From: Salipiger bermudensis | Lineage (GTDB): Bacteria; Pseudomonadota; Alphaproteobacteria; Rhodobacterales; Rhodobacteraceae | Reading direction: 5' to 3' | NCBI RefSeq assembly: GCF_019801965.1 | Contig: NZ_JAHVIA010000009.1 | Span: forward strand, 62,001-126,000 | DNA length: 64,000 nt | In this document: positions 34,580 through 42,227 of the stretch, piece after piece | Layout: each line of letters opens with the position of its first letter | How positions within the stretch are numbered: the stretch's first letter is position 1 | Notes under the pieces: model-generated | What the model saw: only the letters and a program-made list of their open reading frames with translations | What the model was told of the DNA's origin: nothing | Database searches by the model: none | Translations under genes and position numbers: made by a program

Positions 34580-35670
34580 GCAAGCGACGCGGTTTTGACA
34601 TCGATTTTCCCGGTAACGCAGACGGCGTCTATACCGGGGCAAAGCCGGCCGAAGCGCCCGAGCCAGCCCGCCCCGAGGGGCGGCGCGGGCCGATGGCGGC
34701 GGCGATCTCCGAAAATGCCGACGCGCTGCGCCAGCGCGCCGAGGCCGAGCGCGCGATCCGGGAAGAGAATGACCGGCTCGCGCATGAGCATGTGCGGCTG
34801 AAGCGCGCCGGGCTGATCACCGACCTGATCCCGCTCGATGCCATCCGCATCGAGAAGCTGACCCGCGATCGCGGCCCGGGCGCCGATCCCGATATCGGCG
34901 AGCTGAAAGACTCTATTCAAGCGATTGGTCTCTCCAACCCGATCCAGGTCGAGCCCTCTGGCGACGGCTACGAGCTGGTCCAGGGCTTCCGCCGCCTGCG
35001 CGCCTATCGCGAGCTCTACGCCGAAACCGGCGATGAGGCCTTCGCCAAGATCCCCGCCGGGCTGATCGCCACCGGCGCCGCGCTCGAGCAGCTCTATCGC
35101 CGCATGGTCGACGAAAACCTCGTCCGCCGCGATATCTCCTTCGCCGAGATGGCGGTGCTGGCGCTGCGCTATGCCGATGATCCCGGCACCTCGGCCGAGG
35201 ATCTGAGCTCGGCCATCGACGTGCTCTTCGCCTCGGCCGGCCGGCAGAAGCGCAGCTACATCCGGCATTTCGGCTCGCTGATCGAACAGGTCGGCGACGC
35301 GCTGCAGCACCCTCAGGCGATCTCGCGCAATCTCGGGCTCGACCTGAACAAGCGGCTCGCGTCGGAGGAGGGCTTCGAGGCCCGGCTGCGCGCGGCGCTC
35401 GAGGGGCTTGGCGAGGTGTCGCCGGATTACGAGGCGGCGGTGCTTCAGGATCTTCTGAAAGCCGCCCCGAAAGCGCCTAAGCCGCGCGCCGGATCGGCGC
35501 GGAATGCCGCCGCCAAGACCACGCTGCGCTGCACTGTCCCCGCGGGGACAGTCCGCTGCGCGGCGCGTGACGGCAAGGTCGAGCTGCAGATGGAGCGCGA
35601 TTTCTCGAGCATCGACCGGCACCGGCTCGAGGCCGCGGTGACCGCATTCATGGCCGCGCTCGACGATTAG
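34576..35670 (+). CDS. parB: ParB-family centromere-binding protein
   Basis: A 364-residue ParB homologue: a variable N-terminal arm with a coiled-coil-like stretch (SENADALRQRAEAERAIREENDRLAHEHVRLK), the ParB/Srx domain (about 85-170; LIPLDAIRIEKLTRDRG, DIGELKDSIQAIGLSNPIQV, YELVQGFRRLRAY with the CTP-binding box altered from GERRxRA to GFRRLRA) and a central HTH region (about 200-290) before a C-terminal dimerisation part. ATGA overlap with parA gives coupled synthesis. It probably binds the TGTCCCC palindromes, one of which is in its own gene at 35535. Confidence 0.9.
   Translation: MSKRRGFDIDFPGNADGVYTGAKPAEAPEPARPEGRRGPMAAAISENADALRQRAEAERAIREENDRLAHEHVRLKRAGLITDLIPLDAIRIEKLTRDRGPGADPDIGELKDSIQAIGLSNPIQVEPSGDGYELVQGFRRLRAYRELYAETGDEAFAKIPAGLIATGAALEQLYRRMVDENLVRRDISFAEMAVLALRYADDPGTSAEDLSSAIDVLFASAGRQKRSYIRHFGSLIEQVGDALQHPQAISRNLGLDLNKRLASEEGFEARLRAALEGLGEVSPDYEAAVLQDLLKAAPKAPKPRAGSARNAAAKTTLRCTVPAGTVRCAARDGKVELQMERDFSSIDRHRLEAAVTAFMAALDD
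35535..35550. repeat. 16-bp palindrome inside parB
   Basis: A perfect copy of TGTCCCCGCGGGGACA; symmetry extends to 20 bp (35533-35552). It encodes TVPAGT near the ParB C-terminus. Confidence 0.8.
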
Positions 35671-35769
35671 GGCAGGGCGAAAATCCGCAGGACAGCTGGC
35701 GGCGCCACGGGAAACCGGGCGCCGCTTCTTTGTCTCTAGGGGGCAGCGTAGAGCCTGATCTTTCTCGCA

Positions 35770-36425
35770 TGTCCCCGCGGGGACAGCATCCGCAACCGAG
35801 CCCGATCGTGGCGCCGATGGCGCGTCCTTTCCTCGCCAAGATCTATGCTCCACATGGCAAAGCTGCGCTTGTTGCTACTGGGACACTTTGCCGAGCGAAC
35901 GAAAGGTGGAGGCTGAAACTCAGGCTCTCACCCGATCAAAGCGTGCTGTCCCCGCGGGGACAGGGCTGCGGATCTGGCCGGGGTGGCCGGGAAATACACG
36001 GCTCCGGTTGCGCGAAGATCAGCGTGTCCCCGTGGGGACAGCCTTTCCAGAGTAGGGGCGAGGGTGCAGTCTCTTGGACCGTGACAGCGCGTTGTCCCCG
36101 AGGGGACACTCCGCCAAGAGAGCGAGAGATGCGGGCTAAACGCAGGCTGTCACCCGGACAAAGTGTGCTGTCCCCACGGGGACAGACCTGCGGATCGGGC
36201 AGGGTGGCCGCGGCAACACATGGCCCCGGTTGCCCTAAGATCCGTGTGTCCCCGCGGGGACAACGTTTCCAGCCGGGGCCAAGGGAGCGGTCTCTTGGCC
36301 GGCGACAGCATGTTGTCCCCGCGGGGACAGCGCCAAGCCCGCTCCGTATTTTGTGCGCGTCACCGAGCGGGAGCGGTGCAGGATGATCCGCCCGTCGCGA
36401 AGAATGACCTGTCCCCGTGGGGACA
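35770..36425. repeat. Array of eight 16-bp palindromes (putative parS/centromere)
   Basis: Perfect copies of TGTCCCC-NN-GGGGACA start at 35770, 35947, 36025, 36093, 36169, 36247, 36314 and 36410. Both 7-bp arms are invariant. The central pair is GC, GC, GT, GA, AC, GC, GC and GT respectively. Spacing is mostly 67-96 bp, close to seven to nine helical turns. No gene lies in 35671-36660. The array directly follows parB, as expected for a partition centromere. Confidence 0.85.
35918..36337. repeat. Tandem duplication of about 222 bp within the palindrome array
   Basis: Unit 1 (35918-36116) and unit 2 (36140-36337) align over their length, each with three palindromes offset by 221-222 bp. Shared landmarks outside the palindromes include the segments CTGCGGATC, CCGGTTGC, TTTCCAG, GTCTCTTGG, CGACAGC/TGACAGC and CGCCAAG. 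The spacer sequence has diverged while the palindrome arms have not. Confidence 0.75.
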
Positions 36426-36660
36426 AGCACGCAGACAGGGCGGCTTTGGCGGCCCACAGGGCATAACGGGCCGGTGGCGGCCTAGCAGAGCCGCCTAGAT
36501 CATTGAAATAACAAGGAAACATCGCGGCGAGCCCGCGCGGCACGGCAGAAACCTGTCAGTCGGGAGCAATCTGGCGCATCTTGCCAGAGCCACCGCCGCC
36601 CGCCGGCATCAGCAGACGGATTGCCGCATCAGCCGGAAGGGCAGGGGGCTCTGCTGCGGC

Positions 36661-37638
36661 TCACTTGCAGACGGGCAGGGGGCGGTCGGGGGCCGGGGTC
36701 AGGGAGGCGCGCCAGCGGTCGATGACGGGCTGCAGCGTGCGCTTCGGCCAGAACCTCGGCGCCCCGATTGCGCTCATGCAGGCGGCGTTCCAGTAGAGAC
36801 CGGCCTGCGCCAGCGACCGGCCGGCCTTGGCCGCGTTTGCCACCGCCTCGATATCGCGCCCCTCGGGGTAGATGTAGAGCGTCGTCGGGTTGCCCTCGAC
36901 GCGCGACAGGATCTCCTGCGAGACGGCGGGCGACCATGTGGTGCAGCCGTTGCTTCGGCCGCCGGTGTAGTTCACCAGGCTGCCATAGGGGACGTAGCCC
37001 TCGTCATCCGCATGCGGGCTCTGCGGGTTCTTGTAGCGGCACTGCCATTTCAGGAACACCGCCGGGTGGCCGCCGATGGCGCGCTCGCGGGCGTTCTCGG
37101 TCTCGCCGGTGCCGTCGAACAGCAGGAAGGTGCGGTAGAACGGCGTGCGCTTGCCGGATTGCGAATAGTAGCCCTTGAACGAGGTCCGGGTCTCGGCAGT
37201 GAGATAGTTGCCGCCCATGGTCAGCTTCGAGCCCTCGGCATTGCTGAAGTTCTTGGCGCATTGCCGGCCGTTGGAGAAATCATGCCCGCTGAGCTTGCGC
37301 CCGTTGCCGTAGCCGGAGGAGACCGCGCGGAAGGTCTGGCTCTGTTCGCAGATCAGGTAGAACCGGCTGCCGGGCGCGCCGGAGGGCGCGGTGCTCGGGC
37401 GGGTGGCATCCATCGCGAGGTAGCACGGGTTTGTCACCTTGCCGCGTGAGAGGTTGGCGCGGTAGAGCGCCCGCGCCCGCTGCAGCACGACCGGGGCGAT
37501 CTGGCCGTCGCCGGTGCCGACGTGACGGTGAAGCCATCCCGGGATCTCGGGGCCGGGCGAGGCGGCGGCCGCGGCCAGTGGCGCGGCGAGGGCCAGGACG
37601 GTCATGGCGGTCGTGGCGAGACGGCGGACGGACTGCAT
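36661..37638 (-). CDS. Exported L,D-transpeptidase catalytic-domain (YkuD_2) protein
   Basis: A 325-residue protein with a signal peptide (about 1-26, ending AAAAASPG). The body fits murein L,D-transpeptidase catalytic-domain proteins: NPCYLAMDATRPS, then the SGYGNGRKLSGHDFSN segment with a conserved His, and GRSNGCTTWSP carrying the presumed catalytic Cys (residue about 235) in the S-x-G-C motif. It probably acts on peptidoglycan in the periplasm, but enzymatic activity of this group is little tested. It is single and lies just beyond the palindrome array. Confidence 0.82.
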   Translation of the reverse strand: MQSVRRLATTAMTVLALAAPLAAAAASPGPEIPGWLHRHVGTGDGQIAPVVLQRARALYRANLSRGKVTNPCYLAMDATRPSTAPSGAPGSRFYLICEQSQTFRAVSSGYGNGRKLSGHDFSNGRQCAKNFSNAEGSKLTMGGNYLTAETRTSFKGYYSQSGKRTPFYRTFLLFDGTGETENARERAIGGHPAVFLKWQCRYKNPQSPHADDEGYVPYGSLVNYTGGRSNGCTTWSPAVSQEILSRVEGNPTTLYIYPEGRDIEAVANAAKAGRSLAQAGLYWNAACMSAIGAPRFWPKRTLQPVIDRWRASLTPAPDRPLPVCK

Positions 37639-37794
37639 CGGGGATCTCCTGCCTGACGTTTTTTACAGTCATAACACGAGTAGACCCCCGTTTGCGCAAT
37701 CAAATATTGTTTCCATTGCACCGCGTCGCTTGCGGGCGACCGGGCGCCGCATCCTTCGCTTGCGTTACAGAGCGACTCGCCTATGGTGCCCGAG

Positions 37795-37918
37795 TTCTCA
37801 GGGCGGGGTGAAATTCCCCACCGGCGGTGACAGCCCGCGAGCGCCCTTCCAAGCGAAGGGGTCTAGCAGATCCGGTGGAATTCCGGGGCCGACGGTGAAA
37901 GTCCGGATGGAAGAGACG
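37795..37918 (+). ncRNA. FMN riboswitch (RFN element)
   Basis: The conserved blocks appear in order: TCTCAGGGCGGGGTGAAATT, CCCCACCGGCGGTGACAG, AGCCCGCGAGCGC, CAGATCCGGTGGAATTCCGG, GCCGACGGTGAAAGTCCGGA and TGGAAGAGA. This is a full FMN aptamer. It is followed by about 75 nt before the ribH start, so it should reduce ribH expression when FMN is plentiful. Confidence 0.95.
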
Positions 37919-37993
37919 TATCGTGCCGGGCGTTCGCGCGCCCTGTGCGTTCGAAAGCTCTGGGACCTTTTGTGATCAACGGAGGGTTCCGAA

Positions 37994-38470
37994 ATGACCG
38001 ATCAGACACAGACCCGTATCGCCTTCATCCGCGCGCGCTGGCATGCCGACATCGTCGACCGTGCGCATGAGGGCTTCCTGGCCGAGGCCGCCGACATCCT
38101 GCCCGGCGCCAGCGTCGATGCCTATGACGTGCCCGGCGCGTTCGAGATGCCGCTGCTGGCCAAGCGGCTGGCCGAGACCGGGCGCTACGACGCCGTGGTC
38201 GCCGCGGCCTTCGTTGTCGATGGCGGCATCTATCGCCACGACTTCGTCGCCGACGCGGTGGTGAAGGGGCTGATGGACGCGCAGATGCAGACCGGTGTGC
38301 CGGTGTTCTCCGTCTCGCTGACGCCGCACCACTACCAGGAGACCGAGGTGCACAACGCCTTCTTCACCGAGCATTTCGTCAAGAAGGGCGCCGAGGCGGC
38401 CCACGCCGTGAAGGGCGTGCTCGACATCGTGGTGCCGGCGCGCGCCGAGCTGTCGGTCGTCAACGGCTGA
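37994..38470 (+). CDS. ribH2: 6,7-dimethyl-8-ribityllumazine synthase, RibH2 type
   Basis: Penultimate riboflavin enzyme, joining 5-amino-6-ribitylaminouracil and dihydroxybutanone phosphate. The 158 residues match the Brucella/Rhizobium type II enzyme (decameric RibH2) rather than the icosahedral type: IAFIRARWHADIVDRAHEGF, DVPGAFEMPLLAKRLA, VVDGGIYRHDFVADAVVKG and LTPHHYQETEVHNAFF with the catalytic His. GGAGGG precedes ATG 37994. It is the only riboflavin gene here and is under the FMN riboswitch. A hairpin follows at 38482. Confidence 0.93.
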   Translation: MTDQTQTRIAFIRARWHADIVDRAHEGFLAEAADILPGASVDAYDVPGAFEMPLLAKRLAETGRYDAVVAAAFVVDGGIYRHDFVADAVVKGLMDAQMQTGVPVFSVSLTPHHYQETEVHNAFFTEHFVKKGAEAAHAVKGVLDIVVPARAELSVVNG

Positions 38471-38481
38471 TATCGCCTCAA

Positions 38482-38512
38482 GCTGCGGGCCGGATCGCGT
38501 CCGGGCCGCAGC
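38482..38512 (+). terminator. Terminator after ribH2
   Basis: GCTGCGG...CCGCAGC with inner pairing (GGA/TCC around TCGCG) makes a 12-13-bp stem with one mismatch, 12 bp after the stop. No T-tract. Confidence 0.55.
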
Positions 38513-38745
38513 GCTGATCCCCGGAGAGGGGCGGCAGGCCGCCGCCGTGCCGGGGCAGGGCCGCAAAGGCCCGACACCTTTCATCACATCAATGCATCAC
38601 TCCACCCGACACCGCCGCGCAGCGCTGCGCAGGCGGGTTTTGGGCTGTGTCCGGCTCCTATCGGGCGTCGCCATGGCAGGGCGGTGCGCTGTGCTTGTCG
38701 TGCCGGATGTTAACATCCTAAATCACAAAATAACAAAAATGATGT

Positions 38746-38771
38746 TGATAAAGTGCGCATCGGTGTTATCA
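38746..38771. promoter_or_regulatory. Inverted repeat upstream of eryH
   Basis: TGATAA and TTATCA face each other across 14 bp in an AT-rich block, 30 bp before the eryH start. It is a candidate site for EryD or the DeoR-type regulator of the locus. The rest of 38513-38745 holds nothing recognisable. Confidence 0.4.
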
Positions 38772-38800
38772 TGTCTCTCGACGACGGAGGAGACGACTCG

Positions 38801-39586
38801 ATGCCAAGCGTTTGGATCGGCACCAGCTGGAAGATGAACAAGACCCTCGCGGAGGCCCGTGCCTGGGCCGAGGGGCTGGCGGCGGCAGAGCTCGATCCGC
38901 GCATCCAGAGCTTCGTGATCCCGCCCTTCACTGCGGTGCGCGAGGTCAAGGCTGTGCTGGCGGAGATGCCGGTTCTTGTCGGTGCGCAGAATATGCACTG
39001 GGCCGATCAGGGTGCCTGGACCGGCGAGATCTCGGCCCCGATGCTGACCGATTGCGGGCTCGAGATCGTCGAGCTCGGCCATTCCGAGCGCCGCGAGCAT
39101 TTCGGCGAGACCGACGAGACCGTGGGCCTCAAGACCGAAGCAGCGGTGCGCCACGGCCTCGTGCCGCTGATCTGCATCGGCGAGACGCTGGCCGACCGCG
39201 AGGGCGGCCGAGCGGCGGAGGTGCTGGCGCGCGAGGTGCGCGGGGCGCTCTCGAAGCTCTCTGATGCTCAGAAGCAGGCGGAGATCTGGCTGGCCTACGA
39301 GCCGGTCTGGGCGATCGGCGAAAACGGCATCCCCGCCACCGCCGACTATGCCGATGCGCGGCAGGCCGAGATCATCGCCGTTGCCGAGGAGATCCTCGGG
39401 CGCCGCATTCCCTGCCTCTATGGCGGCTCGGTCAACCCGGGCAACTGCGCCGAGCTGATCGCCTGTCCGCATATCGACGGGTTGTTCATCGGGCGCTCGG
39501 CCTGGGACGTGGCCGGCTATCTCGACATTCTCGCGCGTTGCAGCGCGGTGCTGGACTCAAACGTCAAGACGGAGGAATTGACATGA
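38801..39586 (+). CDS. eryH: Triose-phosphate-isomerase-like tetrulose-phosphate isomerase (EryH/TpiA2)
   Basis: A 261-residue TIM barrel with TPI active-site elements: GTSWKMNK (catalytic Lys), [16 protein letters not shown] (His) and [12 protein letters not shown] (Glu), plus YGGSVNPGN for phosphate binding. Its place beside eryI and eryABCD shows it is the second TPI of erythritol catabolism, which isomerises a tetrulose phosphate, not the glycolytic enzyme. GGAGGAG precedes ATG 38801, which also gives the canonical N-terminus, so two earlier in-frame ATGs are rejected. It overlaps eryI by 4 bp. Confidence 0.87.
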   Translation: MPSVWIGTSWKMNKTLAEARAWAEGLAAAELDPRIQSFVIPPFTAVREVKAVLAEMPVLVGAQNMHWADQGAWTGEISAPMLTDCGLEIVELGHSERREHFGETDETVGLKTEAAVRHGLVPLICIGETLADREGGRAAEVLAREVRGALSKLSDAQKQAEIWLAYEPVWAIGENGIPATADYADARQAEIIAVAEEILGRRIPCLYGGSVNPGNCAELIACPHIDGLFIGRSAWDVAGYLDILARCSAVLDSNVKTEELT

Positions 39587-40044
39587 AGATCGCAGTGGCC
39601 GGCGACAGCGCCGGAGAACCCCTCGCCATCGCGCTGGCCGAGTATCTCGCGCAGAACCCCGATTACGAGGTGGCCGAGATCTCGCGCACCGAGGCCGGGC
39701 CCGACGATTTCTACGCCAACCTGTCGGACCGGGTGGCCTCGCAGGTCAAGGACGGCACCTATGACAAGGCGATCCTGTGCTGCGGCACCGGCATCGGCGT
39801 CTGCCTTGCGGCCAACAAGGTGCCCGGCATCCGCGCGGCGCAGACCCACGACACCTATTCCGCCGGCAAGGCCGCGACCTCCAACAACGCCCATATCATC
39901 ACCATGGGCGCGCGGGTGGTGGGCGTCGAGCTGGCCAAGGACATCGCCGACGCGTTCCTCTCGGCCTCCTTCGATCCGATGGGTAAATCGGCGGGCAACG
40001 TGCGCGCCATCGACGCGGTCGACGCCAAGTATCACACGGCTTAA
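39583..40044 (+). CDS. eryI: RpiB-like erythrose-phosphate isomerase (EryI)
   Basis: A 153-residue RpiB/LacAB-family isomerase: [21 protein letters not shown] at the phosphate site, [22 protein letters not shown] with the catalytic Cys, and [24 protein letters not shown]. In Brucella and Rhizobium the matching gene completes conversion of tetrulose phosphate to D-erythrose-4-phosphate. Its start overlaps the eryH stop (ATGA). Confidence 0.87.
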   Translation: MKIAVAGDSAGEPLAIALAEYLAQNPDYEVAEISRTEAGPDDFYANLSDRVASQVKDGTYDKAILCCGTGIGVCLAANKVPGIRAAQTHDTYSAGKAATSNNAHIITMGARVVGVELAKDIADAFLSASFDPMGKSAGNVRAIDAVDAKYHTA

Positions 40045-40107
40045 ACAGGGGGCATCCCGGCCCGGCGCGCTTTCAGCCGGGCCTCCCCGAGCCACGGAAT
40101 TCCTGCC

Positions 40108-41076
40108 ATGCTGACCCTGCCCAACGACCGCCTGATCACGGCGGAGATCCTGCCCGCCTGCCTGCCCGAAGACGGGGTGGGGCGCATCATCGGCGCGCTG
40201 GCCCACGCGTTGCCCGCCATCGCGGCGCGGCTGGCGGCGGGCAAGCTGCCGGGCAACCCGGCGGAGCTGGTGGGCAACAACGAAAGCGGCGACGCGCAGA
40301 AGGCGCTCGACGTGGGCGCGCATGACCACATCCTCGCCGAGCTGCATGGCTGCGGGGTGCGTCACATGCTCTCCGAGGAAGCCGAGGAGGTCGAGACGCT
40401 CGATCCCGACGGGCTCTACGACATCGCCATCGACCCGATCGACGGCTCGGGCTCGATCGGCATCGGCGCACCGCTGGGCATGCTCTTCGTGATCTACCCG
40501 ACCGGCCCGCGCGATTTCCGCCGGCGCGGTTCGGAGGCGGTCGCCGCGGGCTATGCCTCGTTCGGGCATTCGCTGGATTTCGGCTACACCACGGGGCAGG
40601 GGGTCCGGATCGCGACCTTCGACGGGCAGGATTTCCGCATGAGCGCCCGCGACGTGACGCTGAAGCCGACCGCCTCGACCATCGCCTACAACGCCTCGAA
40701 CGAGCGCCACTGGCCCGAGGGGCTGCAGGCCTGGGCGCGCGATCTGCGCGCCGGCAAGGACGGCCCGCGCGGCCGCGATTTCAACATGCGCTGGCTGGCG
40801 GCGGCGGTGGGCGAGCTGCACCGCATCCTTCTGAAGGGCGGCGCCTTCATCTACCCCGCCGACCGCCGCGAGGGCTACCAGCAGGGCCGGCTTCGGCTGG
40901 CCTACGAGGCGGTGCCCATCGCGCTGATGATCGAGGCCGCCGGCGGCCGCGCCACCGACGGCACCACCCGCATCCTCGACCTGATCCCCGAGACGCCGCA
41001 CCAGAACGTGGCGCTGGCCTTCGGGGCGTCGGACGAGATCGACACCATTGCCCGCTATATCCGGGAGGAGACCTGA
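40108..41076 (+). CDS. fbp: Class I fructose-1,6-bisphosphatase (possibly acting on sedoheptulose bisphosphate)
   Basis: A 322-residue sugar bisphosphatase. The metal site is in EEAEEVE and [27 protein letters not shown] (the usual DPLDGSSN is altered to DPIDGSGS), with C-terminal features [28 protein letters not shown] and [25 protein letters not shown]. It lies 63 bp after eryI and before fba. With that aldolase it could form and hydrolyse sedoheptulose-1,7-bisphosphate from erythrose-4-phosphate and DHAP, besides its gluconeogenic role; that function is inferred. Confidence 0.88.
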   Translation: MLTLPNDRLITAEILPACLPEDGVGRIIGALAHALPAIAARLAAGKLPGNPAELVGNNESGDAQKALDVGAHDHILAELHGCGVRHMLSEEAEEVETLDPDGLYDIAIDPIDGSGSIGIGAPLGMLFVIYPTGPRDFRRRGSEAVAAGYASFGHSLDFGYTTGQGVRIATFDGQDFRMSARDVTLKPTASTIAYNASNERHWPEGLQAWARDLRAGKDGPRGRDFNMRWLAAAVGELHRILLKGGAFIYPADRREGYQQGRLRLAYEAVPIALMIEAAGGRATDGTTRILDLIPETPHQNVALAFGASDEIDTIARYIREET

Positions 41077-41080
41077 CCCC

Positions 41081-42115
41081 ATGCCCCGCATCACGCTTCG
41101 CCAGCTGCTCGACCACGCCGCCGAGAACGACTACGCCGTCCCGGCCTTCAACATCTCCAACATGGAGATGGGTCTGGCGATCATGACCGCCGCGCGCGAG
41201 ACCGACGCGCCGGTGATCCTGGCGGCGTCGCGCGGGGCGCGGGCCTATGCCGGCGACGTGCTGCTGGCGCGGCTGATCGACGGGCTGGTCGAGACCTTCC
41301 CGGAGGTGCCGGTCTGCATGCATCTCGACCACGGCAACGATCTGGCGACCTGCGCCACCGCGATCCAGCACGGCTTCACCTCGGTGATGATGGACGGCTC
41401 GCTGTTGGCGGATGGCACGACCCCGGCAGACTATGCCTACAACCGCGACATCACCGCGCGGGTCACCGAGATGGCCCATGCTTGCGGCGTCTCGGTCGAG
41501 GGAGAGCTTGGCGTGCTGGGCTCGCTCGAGACCGGCATGGGCGATCAGGAGGACGGCCACGGCGCCACCGAGAAGCTCTCGGAAGAGCAGCTGCTGACCG
41601 ATCCGGAAGAGGCCGAGCGCTTCGTGCGCGAAACCGGCGTCGACGCGCTGGCGGTGGCGATGGGCACAAGCCACGGCGCCTACAAGTTCACCCGCCAGCC
41701 GGATGGCGAGATCCTCGCGATGAGCGTCATCGAGGAGATCAACCGCCGCCTGCCGGACACCCACCTGGTGATGCACGGCTCGTCCTCGGTGCCCGAGGAT
41801 CTGCGGGTTCTGATCAACAGCTACGGTGGCGACATGCGCCCGACCTGGGGTGTGCCGGTGGAGGAGATCCAGCGCGGCATCCGCTCGGGGGTGCGCAAGG
41901 TCAACATCGACACCGACAACCGGATGGCGATGACGGCGGGGGTGCGCCGGGTGCTGTCGGACAACCCCGGCGAGTTCGACCCGCGCAAGTATCTCAAGGA
42001 AGGCAAGGCGCTGATGACGGCGCTCTGCAAGGCCCGCTTCGAGGCCTTCGGCACCGCCGGCCACGCGAGCAGCATCACGCCCGTCCCGCTGGAGGCGATG
42101 GCGCGGCGGTATTGA
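41081..42115 (+). CDS. fba: Class II fructose-bisphosphate aldolase, Calvin-cycle subtype
   Basis: Zinc-dependent aldolase of 344 residues: [17 protein letters not shown], zinc-binding [28 protein letters not shown] and GTSHGAYKF with a further His, [13 protein letters not shown], and [11 protein letters not shown] for phosphate binding. The long form with [22 protein letters not shown] at the end is the subtype found in Calvin-cycle operons, able in known cases to make sedoheptulose bisphosphate. GGGAGGAG lies before ATG 41081, just 5 bp after the fbp stop, so the two are coupled. Confidence 0.92.
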   Translation: MPRITLRQLLDHAAENDYAVPAFNISNMEMGLAIMTAARETDAPVILAASRGARAYAGDVLLARLIDGLVETFPEVPVCMHLDHGNDLATCATAIQHGFTSVMMDGSLLADGTTPADYAYNRDITARVTEMAHACGVSVEGELGVLGSLETGMGDQEDGHGATEKLSEEQLLTDPEEAERFVRETGVDALAVAMGTSHGAYKFTRQPDGEILAMSVIEEINRRLPDTHLVMHGSSSVPEDLRVLINSYGGDMRPTWGVPVEEIQRGIRSGVRKVNIDTDNRMAMTAGVRRVLSDNPGEFDPRKYLKEGKALMTALCKARFEAFGTAGHASSITPVPLEAMARRY

Positions 42116-42227
42116 GCGGCGGTCGGGGGCTGAATCTTTAGCGGCGCGGGGGGACCGATGTCTGCGACGCGCAGCAGGCGGTCTGTTCCTGACGTGACCG
42201 TGTGTCGGTCGGCGGCTGCTCCGGCCG

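Noticed and set aside
32037-35670. RepABC-type replication module
   Set aside because: The initiator is divergent from parAB and unrelated to RepC; RepABC operons run in one direction with repC downstream.
35770-36425. Possible CRISPR array
   Set aside because: The repeats are 16-bp palindromes at uneven spacing of 67-177 bp, spacers are partly duplicated, and no cas gene is present.
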